From Rhypophila decipiens (Eukaryota; Ascomycota; Sordariomycetes; Sordariales; Naviculisporaceae): a stretch of DNA of 64,000 nt. Shown here piece after piece: positions 33,871 to 45,643 of this stretch. Positions within the stretch are counted from its first letter, which is position 1. Each line of letters starts with the position of its first letter. Position numbers and translations under genes: made by a program. The notes beneath the pieces are model-generated. The model ran no database searches and was not told where the DNA came from. It worked only from the letters and a program-made list of their open reading frames with translations. The stretch lies in the NCBI GenBank assembly GCA_033297075.1, contig MU858227.1:1-64000 (forward strand), in the 5' to 3' direction.

Positions 33871-36800
33871 TTAATTCAACCTAGGACTCTTCCGCTTCGA
33901 AGCCCGCTCAGACAAATGTCCCTGTCCACGTCCATGATGCGGCGGCCCAAGGGAAGCCCCCAACCCCGACGACGGCGGTACATTCTCATCAATACCACCC
34001 CCTCTCGTTCTTGTCCCCGTCCCCGTGGTAGTAGACAACTTGCGCAAACTCCCCCTCGTAAGCTTTGCGATTCCCGTGCCCGTGCCAGTCCCAGTATTAT
34101 TCCCGGAACCAGTTGTGGAAGCAGTCCCGCTCCTCTTGAGAAGCGGCACCGCCTGTGTCTGGGTCAAGTTTGAGTGAATCGTATTCTCATCCTCCCCGAT
34201 GGCAGGCATCGAGAGCACAGCACTTGTAGAAAGGTCCAGCATTTCCGATTTGGAAGTCGTTACCGTCGACAGGTTGGGATTCACCTCGCGCAGACTGCGC
34301 ACGGTGCTCACACTAAGAGTCCGTTGCCTTTTTTCTGCTGTTGCCGGTGTTTGCGCTTCTGTCGCACTCGGTGCTGGCACTTGAAGTGTCTGTGTCAATG
34401 TCGAGCCCGAGTCACCGCTGCTCGAAGGTCGAGCATCGGGAAGGATGTCGGGACCTTGTGACGGAGTCAAAGAGCCATCCTGGGAGGAGGCTGGTTCCAC
34501 AAGGTCCATCATCTCACTCTCGTCCCCAAAGATAACAGGCACCTGCTGCACCGGCGCAGGTTTGCTCGGCGTAGGCTCATCCCTCATGCCCGCAATAAGA
34601 ACATCATGCGGCTGTGTCCGTGGCAGGTCGGTAGGATACAGATATTGCACCCTCGCAGGCGTCTCTCCCGTGGGCTCATATTCATGCAGCAGTGTATTCT
34701 TGATATCATGTCGGAGAGAGGACAAAGGCTGGACCAGCTCTTCGTCGAGCGGCGGCAAGGTGTCGGCTAGCTGGTTCATATTCGTGTCCATCTCCTGGCT
34801 CAGCTGGTGGACTCTGTCAAATGTATTGACGAAGCGCTCTGATATGCTGGTGAAGGACTTTTCTACCGCGTCGTCGAGGTTGCACATTGCTTCGGCGTGT
34901 TGTGCGTGGTGTTGGGCGTTTTGCGTCTTGGCCCGCGTGACAAAATCGTCGAGGTCCTTCATTTGGACGTCGAGGTCCTTGATCTGCTGGTCGACGACTT
35001 GAACCGTCTCCTCGTGGACAGACTTGGTGGTGTTTTGGATCGAGGTGCTGTGGATATTGGCGGTCTGGAGAATAGTTAGCAAGGGCCGGGTGCTTTAATA
35101 TTAGATCAATAGATATGCTTACCGCCCAGTCATCCTGCAGCCTGGTCTTGAGGTTGTCCCTCGTCTTGGCAACCTCTTCAAGCAAGTGGGTATCCTTGGT
35201 AGCCCAAATATCCATACCATGGGAGTACGAGGTAACAGCACCATCAAATGTCTGGTTAGAATCCTGCAGTGTCTGGCGGATGGCGTCAGTCTTGTCAACA
35301 AGTCGTGACTCCTGACTCTTCGCCTGCGAGGTAATCAAAGTGGTGATTTGTGACAACAAATTCTCCCGCTCAGAAGCAGCTTGTTTCCGCTCCTCGTCCA
35401 AGACTTCCTTAATCCTCGAAGAAACAGACGTATTCGACTCGACAATGGTCCGGCTAGCGACCTCAAGCTGCTGCCTCAAACTATCGGACTCTGCCTTCTG
35501 GGCAGCAATATGTCGGAGCAGTTCCTCAAAAATGGTCTTGAAATCCTTGCCCAACGAGCTGTACGAGGTATGCAGCTGGTTGTGAAACGTGTCCAGCTCG
35601 CTGAGCACATCCCCGGCTATCCTCCCAGCAGCAGAGGCGATAGCCTGCAGACTCTCACCGACCCGCTCCTTGACATTATCCCGAACAATTTTAATCTCTT
35701 CCAACACATCATCCATCTCCTCCTTGGACTTTTGCTTCTGTTCCAACAGCTGTATCTTAGAGTCGTCGAAACGTGAAAGATTCTCGTCCAAAAACGCCTG
35801 GGTGGATTCCAGCTTCTCGACTTCCGTATCGACGAAAGACCGCATCCTCTCCGACATGCTCGTGATCTGCTCTTCCTGGCCCTGGCAGAACTTCTCAATT
35901 CGACTTTCGACCAATTCCGTAATTCCCGACACCTGGGCCTGGGACATGCTCCATGTGCTTCTGTTAAGATTGTGCAGGTCCGATTTTCGACTGTTTTTGG
36001 CGAAAAGTCCGTCCACGTCATGTACCGTCCTTTCGAGGGTACCAAGTAGCTCACCGCCAATAGCGGCAAGCCTCGACTCTGTCGCCTGGTGTGCCTTGCG
36101 GATATGTGTCTCCTCGGCCAGAGACTTGCGCGTCGCCGCCAGCACGAGCTCAGTCTGGTCGAGGACCTCCTGAGTCTCGTCCAGCTGCACCCTGGTACCT
36201 TCGTGCTCCTTCTTGAGACCCTTGAAACTCGATGTCAAGGAAAAGAGCTCCTGAACCTTATTCCTTAAATTGTTCTCAAGGGTCTCAATCTTGGAGGCTT
36301 GTTCTTCTGTGAGTATCCTGCGGGACTCGTTCTGCACCGTCATCTCTTCGTAGGCATCGTTGGACAGGTAGACGCCGTTCCTCTGTCGGGTAGCAATCAG
36401 TTCACCTTTGAGCTTCTCAATCTCGGCCGTGAATTCTCGGAGGAGCGTCTTTTTGTTTATCAAGGCATTGATCTGAGGCTTGTTCCGGATATTCTTGGCT
36501 CGAAACGCGTAATCTAATGTCGATATTGTCTCTTCCAAGTTGCTCTTTGCCGGGGACACCGTCGCAATGATGCACGTCTTGGTCCGCCCTCCCAACGAGT
36601 CCTGGAGCAGTCGAGTGAGCTTGGACTCTCGGTAAGGAATATGTTGGCTTCGGTCCACCAAGGCATTGATGACACGGCCAAGAGTGAGCAAGCTCTTGTT
36701 GATCAGTCCAGCCTCGGCCGCTCGCTTGTTCTCGGCCCCTGATCGTTGGATATTTTCGCTGCCAGCAAGATCCACGAGGTTCAGCTTTCCGGCCATGAGG

Positions 36801-37771
36801 TAATCCTCGCCGCTCTCGGATGGCTGTTTGACGTAGACAGTGATGGTGAAAACCGTGTGACTTCGACTGCTAAGATCGTTGCATTTCGTGGCAGCTACTT
36901 GGCGCCTCACACTGCCCTCTTGAAGCCATCTGAGGCCGTCTGCTGCACTCGAAATGTGTCGCTCCTCCATGCCCTGAACAAGCGTGGTCTGATGCCCCTT
37001 TCGTGAGTTGTCGTCGTAGATCTTGAGCTTTGTGCCGTCGTCGGCCGAGAGGAGATCGCGCAGCTCTTCGTTGTACAGCTCGATAAAAGAACACCGGATG
37101 GCATTGTCGCTATTGTCGGCCTCTAGCTTCGCAAACAGGGCGTGAAGAACGCGTGGAATAATACCAGCCGTGTCTGGGAGCATTCCCATCGTCTCGGTCA
37201 TATCGCCCGACATGGTGTATGTCTTGCCCGTTCCTGTTTGGCCATAGGCAAAGATGGTGCAGTTGTATCCGGCCAGCATCTCGTCCAGGATCGGTTTCAC
37301 GACGTCGTCGAAAATCATGGCCTGATCGGCAGCCTGAGAGAAGACACGGTCAAAGTTGTACGCCTTGTTGCTCAATGCATTGGGTCCCATCGAAAGGTTG
37401 ACCAATTTTCCCTTTACCCCATCCGTCGACACCACCACGGCGCTGTTCTCCTTGACCTCCCTGTCATTGCGTCCGCGACAACGCACGACGACGTTGATGT
37501 TCGTAGCTTCACCGTCGTCGGCATCAAATTCGCGCTCTTTACGCTTTGCGCCAGTGGTGGCCGTGGTCGCTACCGAGTATACCGACTCTCCTGACGGCGA
37601 GGCAGCGCGTGATCGGTCGAACCTTGGTGCTATCGAGGCCCGTCGTGTGGATCCCTGCCTTGTTGGTACTGTTGATGTGATGTTTCTGATGCCTGGTCGA
37701 GTGCTGGTGCGTGTCCCGGCAGCTGGGGCGCGGAGGCTTGACGCCAATGTTGACGTCCTTTTGCGCTCCAT
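33871..37771 (-). CDS. bimC: Kinesin-5 (BimC/Eg5) mitotic motor
   Basis: Two exons (35123-37771 and 33871-35064) separated by a 58-nt intron with GTAAGC and CTAAC give 1280 residues. A basic, Ser/Arg-rich N terminus precedes the motor domain (about 90-430), with P-loop GQTGTGKT, switch I SSRSHT, switch II DLAGSE and neck region LDYAFRAKNIRNKP. A long coiled coil forms the stalk. Near the C terminus lies the BimC box (TGETPARVQYLYPTDLPRT), whose Thr is the conserved CDK1 site that directs the motor to the spindle. Kinesin-5 is a bipolar homotetramer that slides antiparallel microtubules apart and separates spindle poles. The ATG at 37769-37771 is the first in frame. The gene is divergent from the UPF0183 gene. 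Confidence 0.97.
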
Positions 37772-38587
37772 GGCGGAGCTCTGCACCTTGCTTTTCGGCA
37801 GTCGGCTTTCGTTTGGTTGTGCTTCCTTTTTGCAATTTCGACGACTTTTCGTGCCGGTCGCGCGATAAAATATTGGACTGGTTGCTGGTGCAGATATTGG
37901 TAAGGGTATTAGACGCGACTTGGTTGAGACCCAAAAATGAAGTCAATCGTGAGCTTTTCGTTAGCTCGGGCGTAACAGAAAGGGTTGCGTCGTCTGATGG
38001 CCTGTCCTTGAAGAAGCGTTGGCATCTGCTAGGCGGAGATTTTGGTAGAGTGCCAGTGCTGTCGTGAACATGGATACGGATAAACAGAGCCCAAAATACA
38101 TTCTCATTGCTGTGGCAACGGGTTAGTGGCTTGGCATGCCATTGGTCTTGGCGCCAACGGCTTCAGCAGGGACTGCCCCTCAGCTGTTGGCTGCTGCAAT
38201 CAGCCCCTCCATCTTGCCTGCCGAAGATGACGTCTCGGCCCCTGAAGGCTGGGGCTGGTGACTTGTGCGGGGGGACTGCCTGAGCCAACGGGCAGCCGCA
38301 GCCCACTCACCCACCCCCTTGGATCACGGGGGACAAGCTACGGTTGACTGTTCGGCGCATGTGGTCACCGTCAGTACCCGTCGACCTTTGTCTAACTTTT
38401 GCGCCATGAACGTTCTTATGTCCATACAACTAGCTCGCTCCAGATGACCCGGGGCAGTCAATGACAATCATCTCCCAAGTTTCTTCTTTACATTTCTCCA
38501 TCCAACGGCTTTCAGCATTTCCATCAGAATCAATCGACACTGAGGAGCTTCACAGGCCCATCTCCTCGGCCTCTCGAACGCTTCAAA
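37772..38587. promoter_or_regulatory. Divergent promoter, kinesin-5 and UPF0183 genes
   Basis: 816 bp between start codons with no gene. Just before the right-hand ATG is a C/T-rich leader (CCCATCTCCTCGGCCTCTCG). Confidence 0.45.
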
Positions 38588-40174
38588 ATGTCCCTCTTTT
38601 CTGCGCAACTGCACCCGGGCCGGGCACTCGGCTTTCTGGTGCTCGGCGCCTCGCTCCACGATATCCTGACACGTCTCAAGAGAGAACCTCAACGGTTCCC
38701 CAAGCTCGATCTCGTTTTCACTCCCAAGGACCCCGTCAAATCGCAAGTTCACCTCGGGTTGCCCGCAAATGGCCTCCGTCTACGTTTCGACGGTCCTGAA
38801 CAGCGGCTACGGTTAATCGAAGTTGTCGATTTCACCAAGAATCACATATTCCTCAAGCCCGCCAACGATAAGGAGCGCGACCTTGTGCGGCCTCCTAGCG
38901 GCTCTTCACCACAAATGTCCGATGCGCCCTCTGGCCCGACCTTTAAGCACATCTACCAACGGTTCCTCGGACCCACGTACGATGGCGAATACATACCCAG
39001 TGACCCATCGCAGGGCATCTATGTTCTCTCATATCCGGGCGTCGCGTTTACCTTTTCGATGAAGGCATCCGAATTCTCACCGTCCAAAGACATCATATCT
39101 CTTCTCTCGTCGTCTGCCATTCCAGGATCCATGGCTGTGTTTAACGGTGATTCCTGGGCACAAGCACGGAACAAGATGTGGACAGAGGTCCTACCAAGCA
39201 TCAAGACCTTCACACCCCTTGCTAAGGGCAAAGACGTCTATCCCGACGAAGTGTCTTTGGTCAAGATACACGGCGGAGGCAAGTTGCAGGTCTTTCGCAA
39301 GTGGTCCAACAACTACTTCTGGATAATACTCGGCGACACAACACCGCAGCAGCTGGTGGCCGAGCTCGGTCCTCCTGATGCCATCTACCGAAAGAACGAC
39401 CAAAGGATGTACATCCACAAACTCCGAGCAGCCAGCAACAACATGGCCCGACCTAACGGTAACGACCTGCGGCGGCAAGATGACCTGACCGACACAGATC
39501 AGTCCTCGGCGCACACTGCTTCGGATGGCTACGACTCGAACGAAGATGCTGTGGACGATGAGCTGGTTGCCAACGTCTCCGGGGAATGCTTCTACAACTA
39601 CTTTCACCTCGGCTTCGACGTCCTGGTCTCAACACCTACCGCGCCGTCTCCCCCGGCCCCTTCGCAGGGCAAAGACGGGACTACTTCACCGAGTATCCCA
39701 GAGGCCACGTTCAAGAATAACTCGGCTGATCGTCTTGTGGCGACCAAAGTCATCCTGCATGCCAATGTCCCCGGATCGTACCCATTCAACAGACATCGCC
39801 GATGCAGGTGGGAGATCTCTTACCTCTCACCTGAGCTAGTCAACGCAGCAGGCGGAAGCGGTGTCGTCGACTCTGAGACAAAGTTCCCCGTGATTGAGGC
39901 GAGTCTGCGGGAGGAGTGGAAGTCTATCTATGCCTCGGACAGCGAAGCCAAGCAGAAACAGAGGGGTATGGTCCTCAACCGCGGGTGGGGCGATAGTCCG
40001 GGGAGTAGCTGCGAGTTGTTGGGCGGCTGGGAGGAGACGGGTGGCTCGGTGATGCCCGGTGTTGGGAAGAAGTTTGATGGGAGCGAGGACTCGACCACGA
40101 CGCTGTATGGGTTCCCCGGGCTGGTGTTTGAGGTGTTGAAGAATGGCTATATTAGTGCCGTTACTGTGTTTTAA
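38588..40174 (+). CDS. UPF0183 / PHAF1 family protein
   Basis: An intron-free frame of 528 residues. The N terminus HPGRALGFLVLGASLHDILTRLK and the blocks LDLVFTPKDPVKSQVHLGLPANGLRLRFDG, FLGPTYDGEYIP, GIYVLSYPGVAFTF and EVLPSIKTFTPLAKGKDVYPDEV define the UPF0183 family (human C16orf70/PHAF1, plant PHAF1-like). Later blocks are VKIHGGGKLQVFRKW, FWIILGDTTPQQLVAELGPPDAIYRKNDQRMYIH and FYNYFHLGFDVLVS. In mammals PHAF1 binds phosphoinositides on phagophores with BCAS3 in autophagy. Carry-over of that role to fungi is inference. Acidic and Pro-rich inserts (about residues 295-325 and 350-375) look disordered. Confidence 0.92.
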   Translation: MSLFSAQLHPGRALGFLVLGASLHDILTRLKREPQRFPKLDLVFTPKDPVKSQVHLGLPANGLRLRFDGPEQRLRLIEVVDFTKNHIFLKPANDKERDLVRPPSGSSPQMSDAPSGPTFKHIYQRFLGPTYDGEYIPSDPSQGIYVLSYPGVAFTFSMKASEFSPSKDIISLLSSSAIPGSMAVFNGDSWAQARNKMWTEVLPSIKTFTPLAKGKDVYPDEVSLVKIHGGGKLQVFRKWSNNYFWIILGDTTPQQLVAELGPPDAIYRKNDQRMYIHKLRAASNNMARPNGNDLRRQDDLTDTDQSSAHTASDGYDSNEDAVDDELVANVSGECFYNYFHLGFDVLVSTPTAPSPPAPSQGKDGTTSPSIPEATFKNNSADRLVATKVILHANVPGSYPFNRHRRCRWEISYLSPELVNAAGGSGVVDSETKFPVIEASLREEWKSIYASDSEAKQKQRGMVLNRGWGDSPGSSCELLGGWEETGGSVMPGVGKKFDGSEDSTTTLYGFPGLVFEVLKNGYISAVTVF

Positions 40175-40977
40175 CGATTCGGTTTTAAGAGGGGCGCTTG
40201 GTTTGGGAGCTGGCCTGCATTTTCTCTTTCGGGGGTCTGGACACCAATCGGCGTGTCTTTGGCGATAGTCTTTCACTTTGGGGTTGGCTATGGAGTATGG
40301 TTATCTGGCGTTCGTTGTGGTTGAAAGGATCGAGGGGATGGGTCATCACACACAGTACAGAGAGCGGATCACGATCTCGATATTGGTTACAAGGCATGCA
40401 TGGGATTGCATTTTGTTTGGTTTATGGTAATACCTGGCAGTCCATAGCGGAGCTTTACGGATAGCATTCAATGGATGTGACATCCCATGACGGTTTTGCT
40501 ATCGGATTCCCGTGCAAGTCGAGATGATATGCTGAGAAGATGAGATGAACGTCTATTGTTTAGAGTATTACTATCGGATCAAATCGCAATATGCGGAGGT
40601 GGTGGTGTGATTGTTTTCGGACCAGTGAATCGTTTGACATCCGGACAAGTGGGTCACCCGAAGGCCCCTGTAGCGGAAGTCCCGGGCGGAGTGGGGATCG
40701 CTGCGGCGAACGGACGCTACGGCAGAAGCTTCGACCACTGTTTTTCTCCATCTCGCCAAACCTCAGAGCTCAACCAAGCTTGATCAAGCTCCAACCACAT
40801 CCTCCACTTTTTTCTTTCCCATCCGCAGCTCCAGGCCGACAATTGACTGCCGACCGGCAATTCTAGCAGGGCTGACGGACTGGATCTGATGCGCTGTTAG
40901 TTTGGCATTTATCGAACCACCGAATCCATCAACAATCCTTCTCCCAGCCACGAGCTCTGAACCTCCCCACCGCGACA
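40175..40977. other. Intergenic region, D-lactate dehydrogenase gene promoter
   Basis: 803 bp between two genes on the same strand. It is leader-like, CT-rich (CCACATCCTCCACTTTTTTC) from about 40790. No further gene is seen. Confidence 0.5.
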
Positions 40978-42940
40978 ATGTCGCAGCTCGCGGCCAAAGG
41001 TCTAAGCCGCCGTTGCGGCACCGTCACCGGCCTCTCCCCCAGAATCTCGACAGTAATCCCCCGATCGCGCACCTTTCTCACAACTTCAACCCGCGAACAA
41101 GACCAAAAACCCACCGCACAAGATGGCGTCCGACCACCACCACCCACAGGCCGCTCGTTCAAAGGGCAAATGATGGTCTCCATCCAGCAGCGTCTCGAGC
41201 GCGAACGCGAGCAACTAGGCCGTCTAGCCACGATCCGGAACGAAAAACAACACGGTCGGAACCTAGCCCTCACCTTTATGCTGTTCTTTGTCGGCGGGTG
41301 GTGTTGGTACGCTGGCACCCGCTATCCCCGTGATCCGGACCCGGCTTCGACATTACCCCTAAGCGCGACCCGCCCACCGAAACATAGCCTCGGCACGGCA
41401 GAGCTCGAGGCGGCGTGGGCGGATTTTGCGGAAATCGTGGGAGACAAGTTTGTCAGTACCCTGGATGCGGATAAACTTGCCCATGCGACGTCGGAATGGT
41501 CGTCTCATCAGAGTGACCTGAGCGATAAGAAACATGTGCCGTTTTGTGTGGTCTATCCGGCCTCGACGGAGGAGGTTAGCGCTATCATGAAGGTCTGTCA
41601 TAGGCGGAGGATCCCGGTTGTGGGATATAGCGGGGGGACTTCGTTGGAGGGTCATTTTGCGCCGACGAGAGGTGGGATTTGTGTGGACTTTGGGAGGATG
41701 GATAAGATTTTGAAGGTGCACAAGGATGATCTCGATGTGGTTGTGCAGCCGGCTGTGGGCTGGGAACATTTGAACGAGGTGCTGGCGGAGGATAATTTGT
41801 TCTTTCCGCCGGATCCGGGGCCGGGGGCCATGATTGGGGGGATGGTTGGGACCGGGTGTAGCGGGACGAATGCGTATCGGTATGGGACTATGCGCGAGTG
41901 GGTGCTTAGTTTGACGGTTGTGCTGGCTGATGGGACTGTTATCAAGACGAGGCAACGGCCTAGGAAGAGCAGCGCTGGTTATGATTTGACCAAGCTGTTT
42001 ATTGGGAGTGAGGGGACGCTTGGGTTGGTTACGGAGGCGACGCTCAAGTTGACTGTTAAGCCTGCTTCTAGCTCCGTGGCGGTTGCTTCGTTTGGGAGCA
42101 TCAGACAGGCGGCTGATTGTGTTGCCAAGGTGGTTAGGAATGGGGTCCCTGTTGCGGCGGTGGAGATTCTGGATGATGACCAGATGAAGTTCATCAACCA
42201 GGCGGGCGCTACTACGCGACAGTGGAAGCAGGCGCCTACGTTGTTCTTCAAGTTTACTGGGACCGAGGCTGGCGTCAAGGAGCAGATTGCTACTGTCAAG
42301 GATCTGACCAAGAAGACGGGCGGCCTGTCGTTCGACTTCGCCAAGAACGAGCAGGAGCAGACAGAGCTGTGGAGCGCCAGGAAGGAGGCCCTCTGGAGTA
42401 CGATGGCGGTGAGGGATCCAGGTGATCATGTCTGGACTGGTGATGTTGCGGTGCCTATGAGCCGGCTGCCGGATATCATTGAGGAGACCAAGTCAGACCT
42501 CAAGAGGACCGGGCTGACCAGCTCGATTGTTGGCCATGTTGGGGATGGCAACTTTCATATCATTGTGTTGTATAACAACGCGGAGCGGAAGTTGGCCGAG
42601 GAATGTGTCCACCGCATGGTGAAGCGGGCGGTCGAGATGGAGGGGACGGTCACGGGCGAGCATGGTGTTGGGCTGGTCAAGAGGGATTACTTGCCCCACG
42701 AGCTTGGCGAGAGCACGGTTGATGCTATGAGAAAGGTATGTTTATTTTTTCTGGAGTCTTTTGAAGTTGCGGTTCATCACATGATCCCTACAAGTGCAAT
42801 AATTACTTGAAGACCATGGCTAACGATGAATTGTTTAAACCACACAGATCAAACTGGCCTACGACCCATTGTGCCTGCTAAACTGCGACAAGGTTGTCCG
42901 GGTTGAGAAGCCCGCCAAGGGCGAGGTTGCCGAGTGGTAA
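40978..42940 (+). CDS. dld1: Mitochondrial D-lactate dehydrogenase (cytochrome)
   Basis: Two exons (40978-42735 and 42848-42940; donor GTATGT, acceptor CACAG) give 616 residues. An Arg/Ser-rich mitochondrial presequence (1 to about 45) is followed by a membrane segment (about 95-113, LALTFMLFFVGGWCWYAG) as in yeast Dld1. The FAD-binding domain then shows VVYPASTEEVSAIMKVC, PVVGYSGGTSLEGH, FFPPDPGPGAMIGGMVGTGCSGTNAYRYGTM and LFIGSEGTLGLVTEATLKL. The C-terminal catalytic region has VGHVGDGNFH and the metal/substrate-binding GEHGVGLVKRDYL. The short second exon supplies the family's end, LLNCDKVVRVEKP. The enzyme oxidises D-lactate to pyruvate and passes electrons to cytochrome c in the inner membrane. 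Confidence 0.95.
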
Positions 42941-43697
42941 GGCGACTACTCTAAAAGGGGCCCAATTGCTCAGATGGGCATTCTCGGTTCCCGGTTCGGC
43001 ATCTCCCCATGAGTAGGTTGAATGTTGCCCATATGGGAGGTATCTATCGGTGGGAAACAAAACTCGGTGTAATTTTGGCATGTAAAAACATCTCACACAG
43101 ACTTTCAGTTAATACAATTTACAATAATACCCATTTCACCTGTCAGGACTCTCTTCGGAACACTAGATGTACTGGGTAAGATGAGGCCTGTCTTTCGGAA
43201 TGGAACCATAATCACTGGGAGTCTAGGCATTCTTTAAGCAGATATCGTGAAGAAAGATACTATGTGGAATACCGTGGCGCAAATGGACAATGCACCCGGC
43301 GGCTTCGTGGGGAAGGGAAGTCCCAGAGTGTGTGCCTGACAGAAATCTTAATCTTTCCCCAACAACGTCATAGGCATACGCCAAAGCGGGAACACGATGG
43401 ATGACGCCCAGGCGCTCTGTTGTGCGTTTCCTTCGAGTATGGACCAACACACGTCATGTTGTCGTAGCACGAACACCCTTCCTCGCCTCAAAACAATAGC
43501 CCAGTTCTAAAATTGATATGTTCCCCTTCCCCTTCATAGTCATTCCAGTTATTTCTCCCTCCCGTCTGTCGCTCCTCTTTTCGGTGATCACCTCCAACAA
43601 CGAAATCAAGCTCAGCTGTACTCATATCCGTACTTCCTACCATTCTATCAATCAACTTCGACCTCAGCCAGAGCCTCACGGCGAGATCAACTATACA
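42941..43697. other. Intergenic region
   Basis: 3' flank of the D-lactate dehydrogenase gene and promoter of the next gene. A CT-rich tract (43514-43575) and CAACTTCGACC leader precede the ATG at 43698. No gene is visible. Confidence 0.5.
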
Positions 43698-44847
43698 ATG
43701 GACAAGATCATCGGAAAAATTGCCGACAAGGTCGAAGAACACCAAAACCGTCACAGCCAGGCTAAGATTGGTAAGTGCTATGCCATGCCGCCCACCCTTG
43801 AGGAACTGGGCATCTTCCAACCCAACTCAAAATGTACCCATCATTATTTTCTATTCACCACGATCGAGTCTGTCGGGAATACAGCTCCCACGATACTTGA
43901 TTTGTCTCGAGAAAGTTAAACACGAGCTGACAATGGACTCCATTGAAAGACCAGCAAGTACCCATCCCTCGACGTGAAGGTGGACATGGCATCGACATTG
44001 GAAGCAGCAGCGGACATTATGGAGGTGGAAGTGGCTTCTCTCACCAAGACGACATGGACCTGCGCGGAGCAGCCGACCACGCAGCCAGCTACCCCAACAT
44101 GAACGAGTCACCGGAGTTCTTTTCTGGAATCCTAGACCAGCTTGGGTCCAAGAAGCAACACGTTGCTGCTCAGGAACGGATTGATGAGCAGGGTATGTTA
44201 TTTTATTTTTCCGCTTTTGAAACTCCAAGCCATTTCGAACCTCTACTAACAACTATACAGAAGCCATAGCCCACCACAGAGCCTACTACCCCGAGTCCAG
44301 CAACAGTTCCTCTGCACAAACCTCCTCGTCCATCCCTTCAGGCCCACCCCCAAGCTACAAAGAAGCAACATCCCAATCAATGGGAACAGCAGCAGCCCTG
44401 CAAGCCCTCAAGTTATTCACCTCCTCCGGGCCCTCTGCAATCCCATCAGCAGTAGGCAGCTCATACACCCCCACCTCGTCATTCTCGCCCAACAGCAATA
44501 CCCTCGGCCCCAGCGCCGCCGACAACACTCGCAGCGGCAGCGGCGGCGGCGGCGGTAAAATCGCTCAAACCGCGCAGTCAATATTGATAGGACTGGCAAT
44601 GAACCAAGCAGCCAAGTTATTCGAACAACAAGCCTCGCGGGGGAATCTGGAAGCCGGGGCGAGTAAAGAGTCTGCTGTTATGAAGGCTGGCGAGATGGCG
44701 CTTAGATTGTTCCTGCAGAGTCAGCGGGATTCCGGGCCGGGGAGCAAGTATCCTGCTGCTGGGGCTGGGATGCCGCTTGGGGGTGGAGGGAATCAGGGCG
44801 GCCACGCAGGTTTGCTGAGTCTTGCTCAGAGAATGATGGCTGCTTGA
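43698..44847 (+). CDS. DUF7721-like small Gly/Ala-rich protein
   Basis: Three exons (43698-43770; 43950 or 43959-44192; 44261-44847) give about 300 residues. It starts MDKIIGKIADKVEEHQNRH. The second exon is Gly/His/Ser-rich (REGGHGIDIGSSSGHYGGG) followed by ESPEFFSGILDQLGSKKQHV. The third has AYYPESSNSSS, MGTAAALQALKLFTS, a Gly run, then QSILIGLAMNQAAKLFEQQ and MALRLFLQSQ, the order seen in fungal DUF7721 proteins of unknown function. The first intron acceptor is ambiguous: AAAG at 43949 and CAAG at 43958 keep the same frame and differ by three residues. No signal peptide or membrane segment is seen. Confidence 0.75.
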
Positions 44848-45643
44848 TTAGTTTCATGTTTTTACTCATTTACTTTTTGTTTACTACGCGTAAGCTGGTC
44901 CTGGGCTGCTTGCTTAATAGGAGGTTAGGTCGGAATGGGACCTGTCTTTGGTAGGGGTTGTTGTTGCTTTATAATGCCTAGGTTTGTACAGTACTAGGTA
45001 TGATTGACCAGGCCAAGGAGGTCGTTGGTTGGGACAGAGTAAAGGGACGGTGTAGTGTTCGACTTGGTAGATGCCTCGAGGCGTTCTTTGACTTAGCGTC
45101 GACAATGAGAGTGCTTTGAATTCGAATTCATCGCTTGTTTTGTTACTAGTAGTTCTTGTTTTGATAGTGTCAAACGATAAAATGAGTGTAGGATATGTGA
45201 AGCGTCAGGAACCATTACCATCCATCGTGTGTGACGGAACAAGCATTCGTTGATATATCAAATATGTTTGACCCAGGCCCTTTGCGTCGTCGCCATGATA
45301 TATACGTGCCCGACTGACGAACAGTGTCAAAGGAGCTGAACATATGAGGTTTACATAAAAAAAGCAGGCATATCACAGCCCATGTTGGGTTCACACGCGA
45401 AGCCGGAGATCAAAGTAGCAGATAAAGAGGAGGTAGTCTTGTTCCCAGTCATCCCCAGCGATTAGACTTTATTCATACACTCTAGCATAACAACCTTTTG
45501 ACATGCCCTCCCACCAACCCAAACACCATTTACAATAAAGAGTGCCTCATCCTCTCATGTTGGTGACCACCATTATCGTGGCTATGGTACAGTCTAAACG
45601 ATTGCTGAATCAATCTATACAACCACTTCAACTCGGCGCGTGC
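44848..45643. other. Intergenic, convergent 3' ends
   Basis: 796 bp between converging genes. It includes the perfect 12-bp palindrome GAATTCGAATTC near 45119. No gene is visible. Confidence 0.5.

Noticed and set aside
41359..42429. 356-codon minus-strand open frame
   Set aside because: Antisense to the D-lactate dehydrogenase coding region; rich in Arg/Pro/His as expected of a reverse frame.
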